From: Clostridiales bacterium 1_7_47FAA
GTDB taxonomy: Bacteria > Bacillota > Clostridia > Lachnospirales > Lachnospiraceae
Assembly: GCA_000155435.1 (NCBI GenBank)
Contig: DS990265.1
Coordinates: 3,565-67,564 of the forward strand
DNA: 64,000 bases
Direction of reading: 5' to 3'
In this document: piece after piece, positions 25,677-33,530 of the stretch
How the letters are laid out: each line of letters opens with the position of its first letter
Position numbering within the stretch: the stretch's first letter is position 1
Notes under the pieces: generated by a model
Told to the model about the DNA's origin: nothing
What the model saw: the letters and a program-made list of their open reading frames with translations, nothing else
The model's database searches: none
Program-made: the position numbers and the translations under genes

Positions 25677-26342
25677 TTATATTAGCTGGATCCACACCGG
25701 CTCCCAGTCTTTAGCGGGCCTTCCCGCACTGCATACCGCCATCCTGCTGTTTTCAAGGGAAAACTCCTTAAAATAGTACTTCATGTCATCCACGTCCTGG
25801 GCCACCTCTATCTCCTGTCCCTGAAAACGGATTTCAAATGCATTTAACGCCAGTCCCATCCCCAGCCCGGTTACCTTCATGAAGCTTTCCTTAAGGACCC
25901 ACAGCCGGAAAAATGCTTCCTGCTTCTGCTGTCCGTCCTCTATCTGTTCCAGATACCTGTATTCTCCCTCATGGAAAAAACGGCGGGCCACCTTCTCCTT
26001 CATGACGCCGATTCCTTCTATATCGATTCCCACCGGGCTGACGCCGCAGACCCCGGCCGCATAATCCCCGGAATGCGTCAGGTTAAAATGGATATCCGGC
26101 CGCCCCGCCACGGATGCCTTTCCGTTGGTCCCATATTCCAGACGGGTTTCCCGGGGATTAAGGCCGTATTGTTTTAAGATGGCATTGAGCGCAATTCCGG
26201 CGCCCAGGGAACGGCGGCGGTCAGACTCCATTTTGTGCTGTGTTATCTTGTCCTGACGTTCCCGGGACATTTCATTGAAGTAATATCTGAATGTACCCTC
26301 ATCTTTCAGCTGATTGATATTAAGGATAAATATATGTTCCAT
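25677..26342 (-). CDS. 4'-phosphopantetheinyl transferase, Sfp/AcpT type
   Basis: This enzyme transfers phosphopantetheine from CoA to carrier proteins. The ATG at 26342 follows AAGGAG and gives MEHIFILNINQ; the longer reading from 26447 is unlikely. The 221-aa protein has the Sfp motifs HFNLTHSGDYAAG, GIDIEGIG with the magnesium Asp, and FFRLWVLKESFMKVTGLG (the W-x2-KES motif). Whether it serves fatty-acid ACP or a secondary-metabolite carrier is not evident; no PKS or NRPS is in the window. Confidence 0.92.
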   Translation of the reverse strand: MEHIFILNINQLKDEGTFRYYFNEMSRERQDKITQHKMESDRRRSLGAGIALNAILKQYGLNPRETRLEYGTNGKASVAGRPDIHFNLTHSGDYAAGVCGVSPVGIDIEGIGVMKEKVARRFFHEGEYRYLEQIEDGQQKQEAFFRLWVLKESFMKVTGLGMGLALNAFEIRFQGQEIEVAQDVDDMKYYFKEFSLENSRMAVCSAGRPAKDWEPVWIQLI

Positions 26343-26588
26343 TGGCAGCTCCTTACCTTTATGAATCCCTGCTGGTTTATATCTACATTTATTTTTGCAT
26401 TTATATTGGCATGTGATTGATAACCTGCCGCCCCACCGGTTACCCATCAGGCGTAAAAATAACGGCGGCAGAATAAATTATAGCATACCGCAGCCTGTGG
26501 CTGCAAATAAACTACAGATAAAAATCAGTTGAAACCAGTCCCGGGAGTCATCCTGAACCCAGTACAGCCTTGCGCGGCAATAAAACCG

Positions 26589-26633
26589 GGAAATCCCTGC
26601 CCGGCCCAAAACAGAAGGCCCTGCAGGGATTCC
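26589..26633 (-). terminator. Terminator at the end of the sigma-54 driven operon
   Basis: GGAAATCCCTGC (26589-26600) pairs with GCAGGGATTCC (26623-26633), with inner GGCC pairing. On the minus strand it follows the ridA-like stop and is trailed by GGTTTTATTG. The rest of the gene-free stretch 26343-26656 shows nothing else apart from an AGAGCGTGTTT fragment at 26642 like the palindromic repeats. Confidence 0.65.
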
Positions 26634-26656
26634 ACATCCTAGAGCGTGTTTACAGA

Positions 26657-27127
26657 TTATGATTCCTTTAATTCCAAAACCAGTTCAATCTCAACCGGTA
26701 TATTCCAGGGAAGTGCCGCCACTCCGATTGCCGACCTGGCGGGCAGACCGATTTCATCGCCGAATACGTCTTTTAAAAGCTGTGACGCCCCGTTAATGAC
26801 CTGCGGATGTTCATAGAAATCAGGCGCCGATGCCACAAATCCCAGAAGCTTCACAAACTGCTTGATCCTGTTTAAATCCCCCAGTTCATGATGCAGGTTT
26901 GATATAATATTAATCATGCAGCGGCGGGCCGCTTCCTGTCCTTCCTCTATTGTATATTCACTGCCCAGCTTTCCTGCCATGTTCTCATCCACCGCATTAT
27001 GGGGCGCTGTGCCCGATACATAGAGAAGATGGTCCCCATAGGGCCTTACAAGACTGTAAATCCCGCCCTTTGGGGTAGGGTCCGACAACTTGATTCCCAA
27101 TTCCTCTAGTCTGTCATATACGTTCAT
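26657..27127 (-). CDS. RidA/YjgF family protein
   Basis: RidA proteins hydrolyse reactive enamine and imine intermediates released by PLP enzymes. The 156-aa protein belongs to the longer YjgF-like subgroup: GGIYSLVRPYGDHLLYVSGTAPHN, GDLNRIKQFVKLLGFVAS and PARSAIGVAALPWNIPVEIELVLE, which contains the conserved Arg. It starts one base after the lipoate ligase stop and is the last gene of the operon that includes a class V aminotransferase, which could supply its imine substrate. Confidence 0.93.
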   Translation of the reverse strand: MNVYDRLEELGIKLSDPTPKGGIYSLVRPYGDHLLYVSGTAPHNAVDENMAGKLGSEYTIEEGQEAARRCMINIISNLHHELGDLNRIKQFVKLLGFVASAPDFYEHPQVINGASQLLKDVFGDEIGLPARSAIGVAALPWNIPVEIELVLELKES

Positions 27128-27128
27128 T

Positions 27129-28046
27129 TTATTTTCCTCTTTCCATTATTATTTTTACAACCTGCTCCCTGTCATACCCGCATCCTTCCAGTTCCCTTAT
27201 CCAGGCAATGTCCCCGCAGGAAAGGCTGTCGCTGGAACACTCTATATGGAATACGGTTCCTTCCCTTACCTGGAACCTCAGCTTCAATATCCCTCCGTTC
27301 CATTGCAGTTCCTGGCTGACCGTGTATTCCGGGCAGTTATCCACAATCCAGTCCCGGGACTCATATATATCCTGCCCCAGGGGCCTTCCCTGGCTTTCAT
27401 CCCTGTAAACCACTGGAAGGGACGGCCCAAAGACCTGTCTGAACTGCCCGGCCAGAAGTCCGGCTGCCTGTTTTACCGTAATGTCCGGTATGTATTCTGA
27501 CAGGTTGGCCACACGTCCCACAATGGAACGCACGCCTTTGGACTCCAGCTTCATGGGGGAGGGGCGCAGGCTTTTTTCAAGATGGTCCTTACGGACCCGG
27601 ACCATCAATGTGCCATGGAGGTATTCATTTCCCCCTTCGCAGTACCCGGCCTGACCGGAAATCTTCCTGCCTGCCGCCAGGATATCGTTCCTCCCGGAAA
27701 ATACAGCATCCGTCCCCAGCGAACGCAGCATGCCAAGGAGTACTTCCTGCTGCATTGCCTGACTGCCTTCCCCTTCCCGGTTAATAAAGGTGTAGTTCAG
27801 GTTACCCAGGTCCTGGTATACTGCCCCGCCCCCGGATTTACGCCTTACAAGGCGTATGTCTTCTGATTTGAGGTAATCCATATCGCATTCCAGATATGGG
27901 TTCTGGTTCCTTCCCAGCACCACGCAGGGACGGTTCACCCAGAGATACAGCAGGGTACTTCCGCTTTCTGCCTGCTTCAGCAGTTCTTCCTCCAATGCCA
28001 GGTTATGGCACGGATTGGTTTCTTTTGATACGACAATCCTATTCAT
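27129..28046 (-). CDS. lplA: Lipoate-protein ligase A
   Basis: LplA activates lipoate with ATP and attaches it to a lysine of a lipoyl domain. The ATG at 28046 overlaps the dihydrolipoyl dehydrogenase stop (ATGAATAG), so 305 residues follow; a longer reading from 28142 would run inside that gene. Motifs include RRKSGGGAVYQDLGNLNYTF, VGRNQNPYLECD and the catalytic lysine region KISGQAGYCEGGNEYLHGTLMV. It is embedded with a dehydrogenase that carries its own lipoyl domain, the likely substrate. Confidence 0.95.
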   Translation of the reverse strand: MNRIVVSKETNPCHNLALEEELLKQAESGSTLLYLWVNRPCVVLGRNQNPYLECDMDYLKSEDIRLVRRKSGGGAVYQDLGNLNYTFINREGEGSQAMQQEVLLGMLRSLGTDAVFSGRNDILAAGRKISGQAGYCEGGNEYLHGTLMVRVRKDHLEKSLRPSPMKLESKGVRSIVGRVANLSEYIPDITVKQAAGLLAGQFRQVFGPSLPVVYRDESQGRPLGQDIYESRDWIVDNCPEYTVSQELQWNGGILKLRFQVREGTVFHIECSSDSLSCGDIAWIRELEGCGYDREQVVKIIMERGK

Positions 28047-29724
28047 GATAATGTATGCAGCCTGTGGAAAGGCCCATTGCAGCCTCCCATACCGCCTCCG
28101 ATGTGGTGGGATGGGCGAAAACAGTTCCCGATAAACCGTCATCCGTAAGGTTATTGGTTATGGCAACCGCAATGCAGCCAATCAGAGCCGATGCGTCCGG
28201 CCCTACAACCACGCCTCCTATGATCCTGCGGCTTTGTTCTTCCATAATCAGCTTGACAAAGCCTTCTGATTCACCCTGGATCTTTGCCTTGCCGTTTGCA
28301 GTAAAAGGAAATACGCTGACCTTCACCTTAATGTCTTCTTCCCTGCACTGCTCCTCACTCTTTCCGGCACTCCCAATCTCCGGGGAGGTGAAGATGACGG
28401 ATGGTATCACGGATTCCCTGCCTTTGGGCCTTTTTAATATCCTGTCAATTACCTGTATTCCCTGGGCGGATGCAGCATGGGCAAGCTGTATCCTGCCATT
28501 CACATCCCCAATGGCATAAACTTCTTCCATGTTTGTCTCAAGGTTCTCATCTGTCTTGATTCCCTTTTTATCAAACCGGATTCCTGCCAGTTCCATGGCT
28601 TCCCTGTCAATCTCCGGCGCCCGGCCTACTGCAACCAGTACCTTTTCCGCGTTAGCCGCATGTTCCATCCCGTCTTTTTCATAGAATACAACCGCTTCCT
28701 TGCTGTCAGTCTCCAGCACCCTGGTGACCCTGGATGACAGGTCTATACGGATTCCCTTTTCTTTGGCTGTCCTTGCGATTACAGCCGCTGCCTGGGCATC
28801 CGTAGTCCCCAGCATATGGTCCATATATTCAATCACATGGACCCGGCATCCAAACGCGGCGTATAAAAAGGCAAATTCCATGCCAATCACGCCTGCGCCT
28901 ATGATGATTAAGGAATGCGGGATGGACCGGCTGTCCAGGGCTTCCCGGCTGTCCATACAGACCGGTGTCCTGGCCCAGTCCGGCATCACCGGCCTGGAGC
29001 CGGTAGCCAGCACCACATATCCGGCCTTTATTTCATAAGCGGAGTCCCCGCCTTTTACCATGACAGCCCTGTCCGGCATCACCTGCGCCGTACCCGTTAT
29101 CACGGTCACACGGCTGCTGTCTAACAGGAAACCTATGCCGCGGCGGTTTTCCCCGCAAATCCTGTCCTTCCGGTCAAATACCTTGTCCATATCAACCGTG
29201 ACATTGCCGGAACTGATACCGAATTCCCCTGCCCGCCTGAATGTATCATACAGGTGCGCGCTCTGTAATAATGTCTTGGTAGGGATGCAGCCCCTGTTGA
29301 GACAGGTTCCCCCAAGCTGGTCCTTTTCAATCAGGACCACCCTGAGTCCCTGGCCCGCGGCGTATAATGCAGTTACGTATCCCCCTGGACCTGCGCCGAT
29401 GACAGCCACATCTGTCTCCATGCGCTTTATGTCCTGGCAGGGTGCTGCATTTTTATCCATGGCTGGTTCTCTGCCATCCGCTCCGCTGCCGTCAGCCGCT
29501 TCTTCATATTCAAACAGCACGTCCCCGGTCCGTACCTGGCTTCCTTCCTCCACGCAGATCCTTGTAATCCTTCCGGCCACCATGGACTTGAATGGCCGGT
29601 TTCCTTTCCCGGTCTCTGTATTTAACAGCGTCTGTCCCGGTTCCACCCGGTCGCCCACCCTGACCTCTATGGTTCCGGCAACCGCTGACTTTCCGCCCAT
29701 AATCAGGCCCATCCTTATTTCCAC
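28039..29724 (-). CDS. Dihydrolipoyl dehydrogenase with N-terminal lipoyl domain
   Basis: The 561-aa flavoprotein starts with a GTG eight bases after GGGAGG. Residues 1-75 form a biotinyl/lipoyl-like domain; the candidate modified lysine is K40 in ETGKG, near the usual ETDKA. A linker of about 25 residues leads to the FAD domain (DVAVIGAGPGGYVTALYA), the redox disulfide GGTCLNRGCIPTK, the NAD fold (LIIIGAGVIGMEFAFLYAA) and the C-terminal HPTTSE with the catalytic His-Glu pair. Such enzymes normally reoxidise the lipoyl arms of dehydrogenase complexes; no E1 or E2 genes are nearby, so another electron acceptor, perhaps the OsmC protein, is possible. Confidence 0.93.
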   Translation of the reverse strand: MEIRMGLIMGGKSAVAGTIEVRVGDRVEPGQTLLNTETGKGNRPFKSMVAGRITRICVEEGSQVRTGDVLFEYEEAADGSGADGREPAMDKNAAPCQDIKRMETDVAVIGAGPGGYVTALYAAGQGLRVVLIEKDQLGGTCLNRGCIPTKTLLQSAHLYDTFRRAGEFGISSGNVTVDMDKVFDRKDRICGENRRGIGFLLDSSRVTVITGTAQVMPDRAVMVKGGDSAYEIKAGYVVLATGSRPVMPDWARTPVCMDSREALDSRSIPHSLIIIGAGVIGMEFAFLYAAFGCRVHVIEYMDHMLGTTDAQAAAVIARTAKEKGIRIDLSSRVTRVLETDSKEAVVFYEKDGMEHAANAEKVLVAVGRAPEIDREAMELAGIRFDKKGIKTDENLETNMEEVYAIGDVNGRIQLAHAASAQGIQVIDRILKRPKGRESVIPSVIFTSPEIGSAGKSEEQCREEDIKVKVSVFPFTANGKAKIQGESEGFVKLIMEEQSRRIIGGVVVGPDASALIGCIAVAITNNLTDDGLSGTVFAHPTTSEAVWEAAMGLSTGCIHYHE

Positions 29725-29811
29725 GCCGCTGACCTCCCTTCATATCCGTCCTCAGGGCATGATTGAAAATTCATTCCTGTGGTCTGCATGTCCCTGGCTG
29801 TTTCCGGGCCA

Positions 29812-30258
29812 TCATTCAGACAGTATAAGCTCCGGCGCTTCCAGTTCCACGCCGTGCCTGAAGGAATCCCCGACCGGGCACATCCTCTCCACTGCCTTTA
29901 CCAGCTCCTCAACCTGCACCTTGGGCGCCTTGCTCTTAATGATGAACCTGAAATGGATTTTCTGAAGGCCCGGCCTTACGTCCGGATCCATTCCGCTGAA
30001 ACCATCCGAATCCATCCTGCCTTCTGCTTCCACCTTAATGTCATCCACAGGAATCCCATAGAAATCCGCAAATATGGCTGCTGTTATTGTCTGGCAGGCG
30101 CACACGCTGCACAGGGCCAGCTCAATTGGGTTCATACCCGCGTTGGTCCCTCCCTGTTCCTGGGGTTCATCCAGGATAATGGAAAAATCCCTGGCTGATG
30201 CCCTTACCTTTAATCCCTCAATTAATTCTGATTTTGCCGTGTATGTCTTTAATGCCAT
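29812..30258 (-). CDS. OsmC/Ohr family peroxiredoxin-like protein
   Basis: The 148-aa protein has the OsmC fold pattern with the two expected reactive cysteines: one in the helix segment ALCSVCACQTI near residue 50 and one in RMCPVGDS near residue 126. OsmC and Ohr proteins reduce organic hydroperoxides or act on thiol adducts, and Ohr is known to be recycled by lipoylated proteins. It sits directly upstream of a dihydrolipoyl dehydrogenase with its own lipoyl domain and a lipoate ligase, which fits that reductant. The subgroup is closer to YhfA-type OsmC than to classical Ohr. Confidence 0.9.
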   Translation of the reverse strand: MALKTYTAKSELIEGLKVRASARDFSIILDEPQEQGGTNAGMNPIELALCSVCACQTITAAIFADFYGIPVDDIKVEAEGRMDSDGFSGMDPDVRPGLQKIHFRFIIKSKAPKVQVEELVKAVERMCPVGDSFRHGVELEAPELILSE

Positions 30259-30274
30259 GACTGCCTCCTCTTTT

Positions 30275-30670
30275 TCAGCATCCCCTGGTTAAGGCCAAGG
30301 GATCCGTATCCCCTTCTTTTGTCACGGTACAGAGGGAAATCAGGTCCTCTGTCTCCGATGTGTTCCAGAACGAATGGGGAACCTCCTCAGGCACGTAAAC
30401 CCAGTATCCGGCCCCGATATCATAAATTTCATCCCCAATCTGGAATTTTCCTTCCCCGGCAATGCACACAAACCAGTGCACCCACGGATGGTGGTTTGAC
30501 GCTGCCTTGCCGCCTGGTTTCAGGGTAAAACACCTCATGACGTGGGTGGGCCAGAACCGCTCCGGCCCAAATACAATCCTCTTTTCACCGCCAAGCATGT
30601 GCATCCCTGCGTCCACCATCGGCAAATCAATAATCTTTCCACATAATTGTTCTTTTCCTGTATCGCCCAT
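30275..30670 (-). CDS. Cupin domain protein
   Basis: The 131-aa protein is a single beta-barrel cupin. Motif 1 includes HHPWVHWFVCIAGEGKFQIGDE and motif 2 VYVPEEVPHSFWNTSE, so several metal-binding histidines are present. Function is unassigned; in this operon it could be a small dioxygenase, isomerase or binding protein for the transported substrate. It starts 16 bases after the aminotransferase gene. Confidence 0.88.
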   Translation of the reverse strand: MGDTGKEQLCGKIIDLPMVDAGMHMLGGEKRIVFGPERFWPTHVMRCFTLKPGGKAASNHHPWVHWFVCIAGEGKFQIGDEIYDIGAGYWVYVPEEVPHSFWNTSETEDLISLCTVTKEGDTDPLALTRGC

Positions 30671-30686
30671 TTCCCTGTCCTCCTCT

Positions 30687-31844
30687 TTACTTTTTAATGC
30701 ATGATTTCAGATATTCCATAAGACGGTCTATGTCCCGGGTATTATTGTAGTAGTGCAGGGCTACCCTCATCCTGTCCTGCCCCTGAAGCTTTGCCCTTAT
30801 GCCTGCTTCCCTGATCAGTCCTTCGGTCAGCCCCAGCCCGGCGGGCAGTTTAAGGGATACCAGACCCGACCTGTATGCCCTTTGGTGGGGACAGAAAATA
30901 GAAAAACCATCCAATTTCTGAACCTCACTGTATAGATAATCGGTCAGGTCCAGGATATAATCCTCAATATCCCTGCCCCCCAGCCTCATATAGGTCTTAA
31001 CCGTTTCATGAAGCCCATACAGTCCAATGGCTGGCAGGCCCCCATTCTCAAAGCGGCTGGCCTTCTCACTGATTACCATGTCAAATGGCCCGCCGTTAAT
31101 ACGGTCCTGGACATTGGCCCATCCCATCTCGGACTGTTTCAGTTTCTTCATGAAGTCTTTATCAATGTAGGCGAACCCTATGCCCTGGATCCCCTGCAGC
31201 CATTTATAGGCCGATGTGGTAAGGAAATCAATCTTCATATCCTTCACATCCAGCTGCATTGCACCGCAGGCCTGGGTGGCGTCCACCCCAAAGGGAATAT
31301 GGTGTTCCCTGCACCATGTTCCAATGGTCTTTAAATCGTGCCTGTAACCATTCCCGCTGTCCACATGGCACACAGTGACTGCCTTCGTATGCTCATCGGC
31401 CAGTGAGAACAGGCTTTCCGGTGCAGTCTCCCCGTTGACCGCCCCGGCCACCCGCACCTCCAGTCCAAGCTGTTCCCTGAGGTTCAGCCATACATAGGTC
31501 ATGGCAGGGAATGCATTTTCATATATGACAACATTATCCCCCTTCTCAAAGACCAGCCCATTACAGAAGATGTTGAACAGCGAGGACGAGTTCTGTCCAA
31601 ATGCAATTTCATCCCCGCTTTCTGCACCAATCATTTCCGCAATCCCGTCCCTGACATCATCCGCATACTCCCACTGCCAATGATAGTCGTCAATATCCAT
31701 CGCGAGATCTGTCCTGTTCTGCAGATAAGTGTTCATTGCGTCGCAGGCATACTGCGGAATCAGTCCGGTGGTTGCCGTATCCAGGTACGTATACCGGTCC
31801 AGTACCGGATAGTGCCATCTTTCACGATTAAATTTGTTATCCAT
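30687..31844 (-). CDS. Class V aminotransferase / cysteine desulfurase-like PLP enzyme
   Basis: The 385-aa PLP enzyme of aminotransferase class V begins YLDTATTGLIPQYACDAM and has the Schiff-base lysine in TTSAYKWLQGIQGIGFAYI near residue 215, with the preceding GVDATQACGAMQLDVKD. Related proteins include cysteine desulfurases, kynureninase-like lyases and isopenicillin epimerase-like enzymes. The catalytic-Cys loop of true NifS/IscS desulfurases is not obvious, so the reaction is open. It follows the symporter gene by 21 bases and probably acts on the imported amino acid. Confidence 0.88.
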   Translation of the reverse strand: MDNKFNRERWHYPVLDRYTYLDTATTGLIPQYACDAMNTYLQNRTDLAMDIDDYHWQWEYADDVRDGIAEMIGAESGDEIAFGQNSSSLFNIFCNGLVFEKGDNVVIYENAFPAMTYVWLNLREQLGLEVRVAGAVNGETAPESLFSLADEHTKAVTVCHVDSGNGYRHDLKTIGTWCREHHIPFGVDATQACGAMQLDVKDMKIDFLTTSAYKWLQGIQGIGFAYIDKDFMKKLKQSEMGWANVQDRINGGPFDMVISEKASRFENGGLPAIGLYGLHETVKTYMRLGGRDIEDYILDLTDYLYSEVQKLDGFSIFCPHQRAYRSGLVSLKLPAGLGLTEGLIREAGIRAKLQGQDRMRVALHYYNNTRDIDRLMEYLKSCIKK

Positions 31845-31865
31845 GTTATCTCCTTTTAATTAAGG

Positions 31866-33122
31866 TTACTCCTCATCCTTTGTAAGATTCATCTTAAGCC
31901 AGTCCTTACCTTCAACCAGTTTGGATACCATCATGGCTGCAATCGTATCCCCGGTTGCATTGATGCATGTCCCCGGAGGATCCACCAGGAAACCGATTGT
32001 TGCGATGATTGGAAATGCCTCTGCTGGAAATCCATACAGGCTTACAATCAGCATCTCCCCAATCAGACCGCCTCCCGGCACGCCTGACATGACAACGCCC
32101 GACATGATGGCAATGAGCATGGCCGATGCAAATGTCCCGAATCCTGTGAAGGGCTTTCCGAAAATACCAAATAAAAACGCTATTTTCAGCAAAGTGGAAA
32201 AAATGGTCCCGTCCATGTGCATGGTGGCTCCCAGCGGAAGTACGATTTCCCTTATATCCTTGGGCACGCCTATGTTCCTGGCAGCATCCAGGTTTACAGG
32301 CAGTGTTGCAACCGAACTCTGGGTGGCGATGGAGGTTGCCGCAGGAGGAAGGATGAATTTCCACATCCTCCTAAAGCCGTCCTTTCCGGCTGCCCAGTAT
32401 GAATACAGTGAAAAGAATACGACAAAGTAAGCAGCACATACCGGATAATATACCAGCATTGCCCTTCCGTAAGCTCCCAGCAGGTTAGGGCCGAATTCCC
32501 CAACCAGGTTTGCAAAGTAGGCGCCAAGTCCAATGGGAGCATACATCATGATGATGTTGACAATCTTCATCATGATATCAGCCAGGTTATTCACGACCTG
32601 CCCGACCGCGCTTTCCTTACCGCCGCAGGCGCTGATACAGAAACCGAACATAATGGAAAATATAATCAGCGGCAGCATGTTCTGGCGTGAAAGCAGGGCT
32701 GAGAAATCGCTGACCGTCAGCGCTTTGACAATGGCGTCCGACAGCTTTACCGCCTCCATCTCACCAGCCGCTTCCATGGTAATATGTACGCCTGCCGCGG
32801 GCGGGTATATTGTGACGATGAATATGATGATGACACCTGCTATCAGGCCGGTGACCACAAATACTGCCAGTAAGCTGCCCAGGATTTTTCCCAGGCGCTT
32901 CATGTTCAGCATATTGCCAATGGCGCTGGCAATGGTTGCAAACACAAGCGGTACAATGGCCGTGAACATCAGATTCAGGAAGATATCACCAAATGGCTTT
33001 AAAACCGTGGCCTTTTCCCCCATAACCAGACCGATAATTGAACCAATGATAATCGAAGAAATCAGCAAAATAGGAAATCTGTAACTCTTCCAGACGCTTT
33101 GCGTCTTTTTCTGTTCAGTCAT
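31866..33122 (-). CDS. Dicarboxylate/amino acid:cation symporter
   Basis: The 418-aa protein belongs to the DAACS (GltP/DctA/SstT) family of sodium- or proton-coupled carriers. The start at 33122 follows AGGAGG by six bases. About eight membrane helices and two hairpins are seen, with the serine-rich hairpin (ATSIATQSSVATLPVNLDAARNIG), the LPLGATMHMDGT motif and the substrate-site GFLVDPPGTCINATGD. The last differs from the NxxGD of aspartate carriers only in context. It is the first gene after the sigma-54 promoter at 33210-33225. Confidence 0.93.
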   Translation of the reverse strand: MTEQKKTQSVWKSYRFPILLISSIIIGSIIGLVMGEKATVLKPFGDIFLNLMFTAIVPLVFATIASAIGNMLNMKRLGKILGSLLAVFVVTGLIAGVIIIFIVTIYPPAAGVHITMEAAGEMEAVKLSDAIVKALTVSDFSALLSRQNMLPLIIFSIMFGFCISACGGKESAVGQVVNNLADIMMKIVNIIMMYAPIGLGAYFANLVGEFGPNLLGAYGRAMLVYYPVCAAYFVVFFSLYSYWAAGKDGFRRMWKFILPPAATSIATQSSVATLPVNLDAARNIGVPKDIREIVLPLGATMHMDGTIFSTLLKIAFLFGIFGKPFTGFGTFASAMLIAIMSGVVMSGVPGGGLIGEMLIVSLYGFPAEAFPIIATIGFLVDPPGTCINATGDTIAAMMVSKLVEGKDWLKMNLTKDEE

Positions 33123-33209
33123 GTAGAACCTCCTTTGTATATACCTCTCATTTTCGCTGCTTATACATTCTCCGGATAACGTATGAAACGCTTTGTACCA
33201 TATTATCAC

Positions 33210-33225
33210 GCAATTATCGTGCCAA
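33210..33225 (-). promoter_or_regulatory. Sigma-54 (-24/-12) promoter
   Basis: The minus strand reads TTGGCACGATAATTGC, matching the sigma-54 consensus (YTGGCACG-N4-TTGC) with GG and GC dinucleotides correctly spaced. It lies 88 bases upstream of the symporter ATG, and the adjacent upstream gene encodes a sigma-54 activator. A direct repeat of GATATT lies 11-35 bases farther upstream and might form part of an activator site. Confidence 0.88.
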
Positions 33226-33350
33226 TTATCTGATATTTTATTGGGATATTGTGAATCTGTTGATTTTTTCAGGCTATATCAATAAAAAACATTTTTTGCC
33301 AGGATAGCTGAATGCTCCCCCCTCCTGCTACTACTGAAAAAGAGGGAAAT

Positions 33351-33397
33351 AAAACGGCAGTAAAACGGTTTCTTTTAAGCCGTTTTACTGCCGTTTT
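33351..33397. terminator. Perfect 18-bp inverted repeat, bidirectional terminator
   Basis: AAAACGGCAGTAAAACGG (33351-33368) and its exact complement (33380-33397) flank an 11-base loop. T runs follow on both strands. On the minus strand it lies 131 bases beyond the stop of the sigma-54 regulator gene and should separate it from the operon driven by the sigma-54 promoter. Confidence 0.8.
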
Positions 33398-33398
33398 T

Positions 33399-33530
33399 AT
33401 GCCGTTAATTATGCCGTTAATTATGCCGTTAATTATGCCGTTAATTATGCTGCTAATACTGCCGTTAATACTGCTATTAATACTGCCGCTTATTCTACTA
33501 CTAATACTGCCATTAACCCTGCCGTCCATC
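33399..33530. repeat. Tandem array of eleven 12-bp units
   Basis: Four perfect ATGCCGTTAATT units (33399-33446) continue into seven degenerate units (33447-33530) with the same 12-bp period, running from the terminator hairpin to the stop codon of the sigma-54 regulator. Perfect copies at one end and decayed copies at the other suggest growth from the hairpin side. ATGCCGTT also resembles part of the hairpin arm. Confidence 0.9.
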
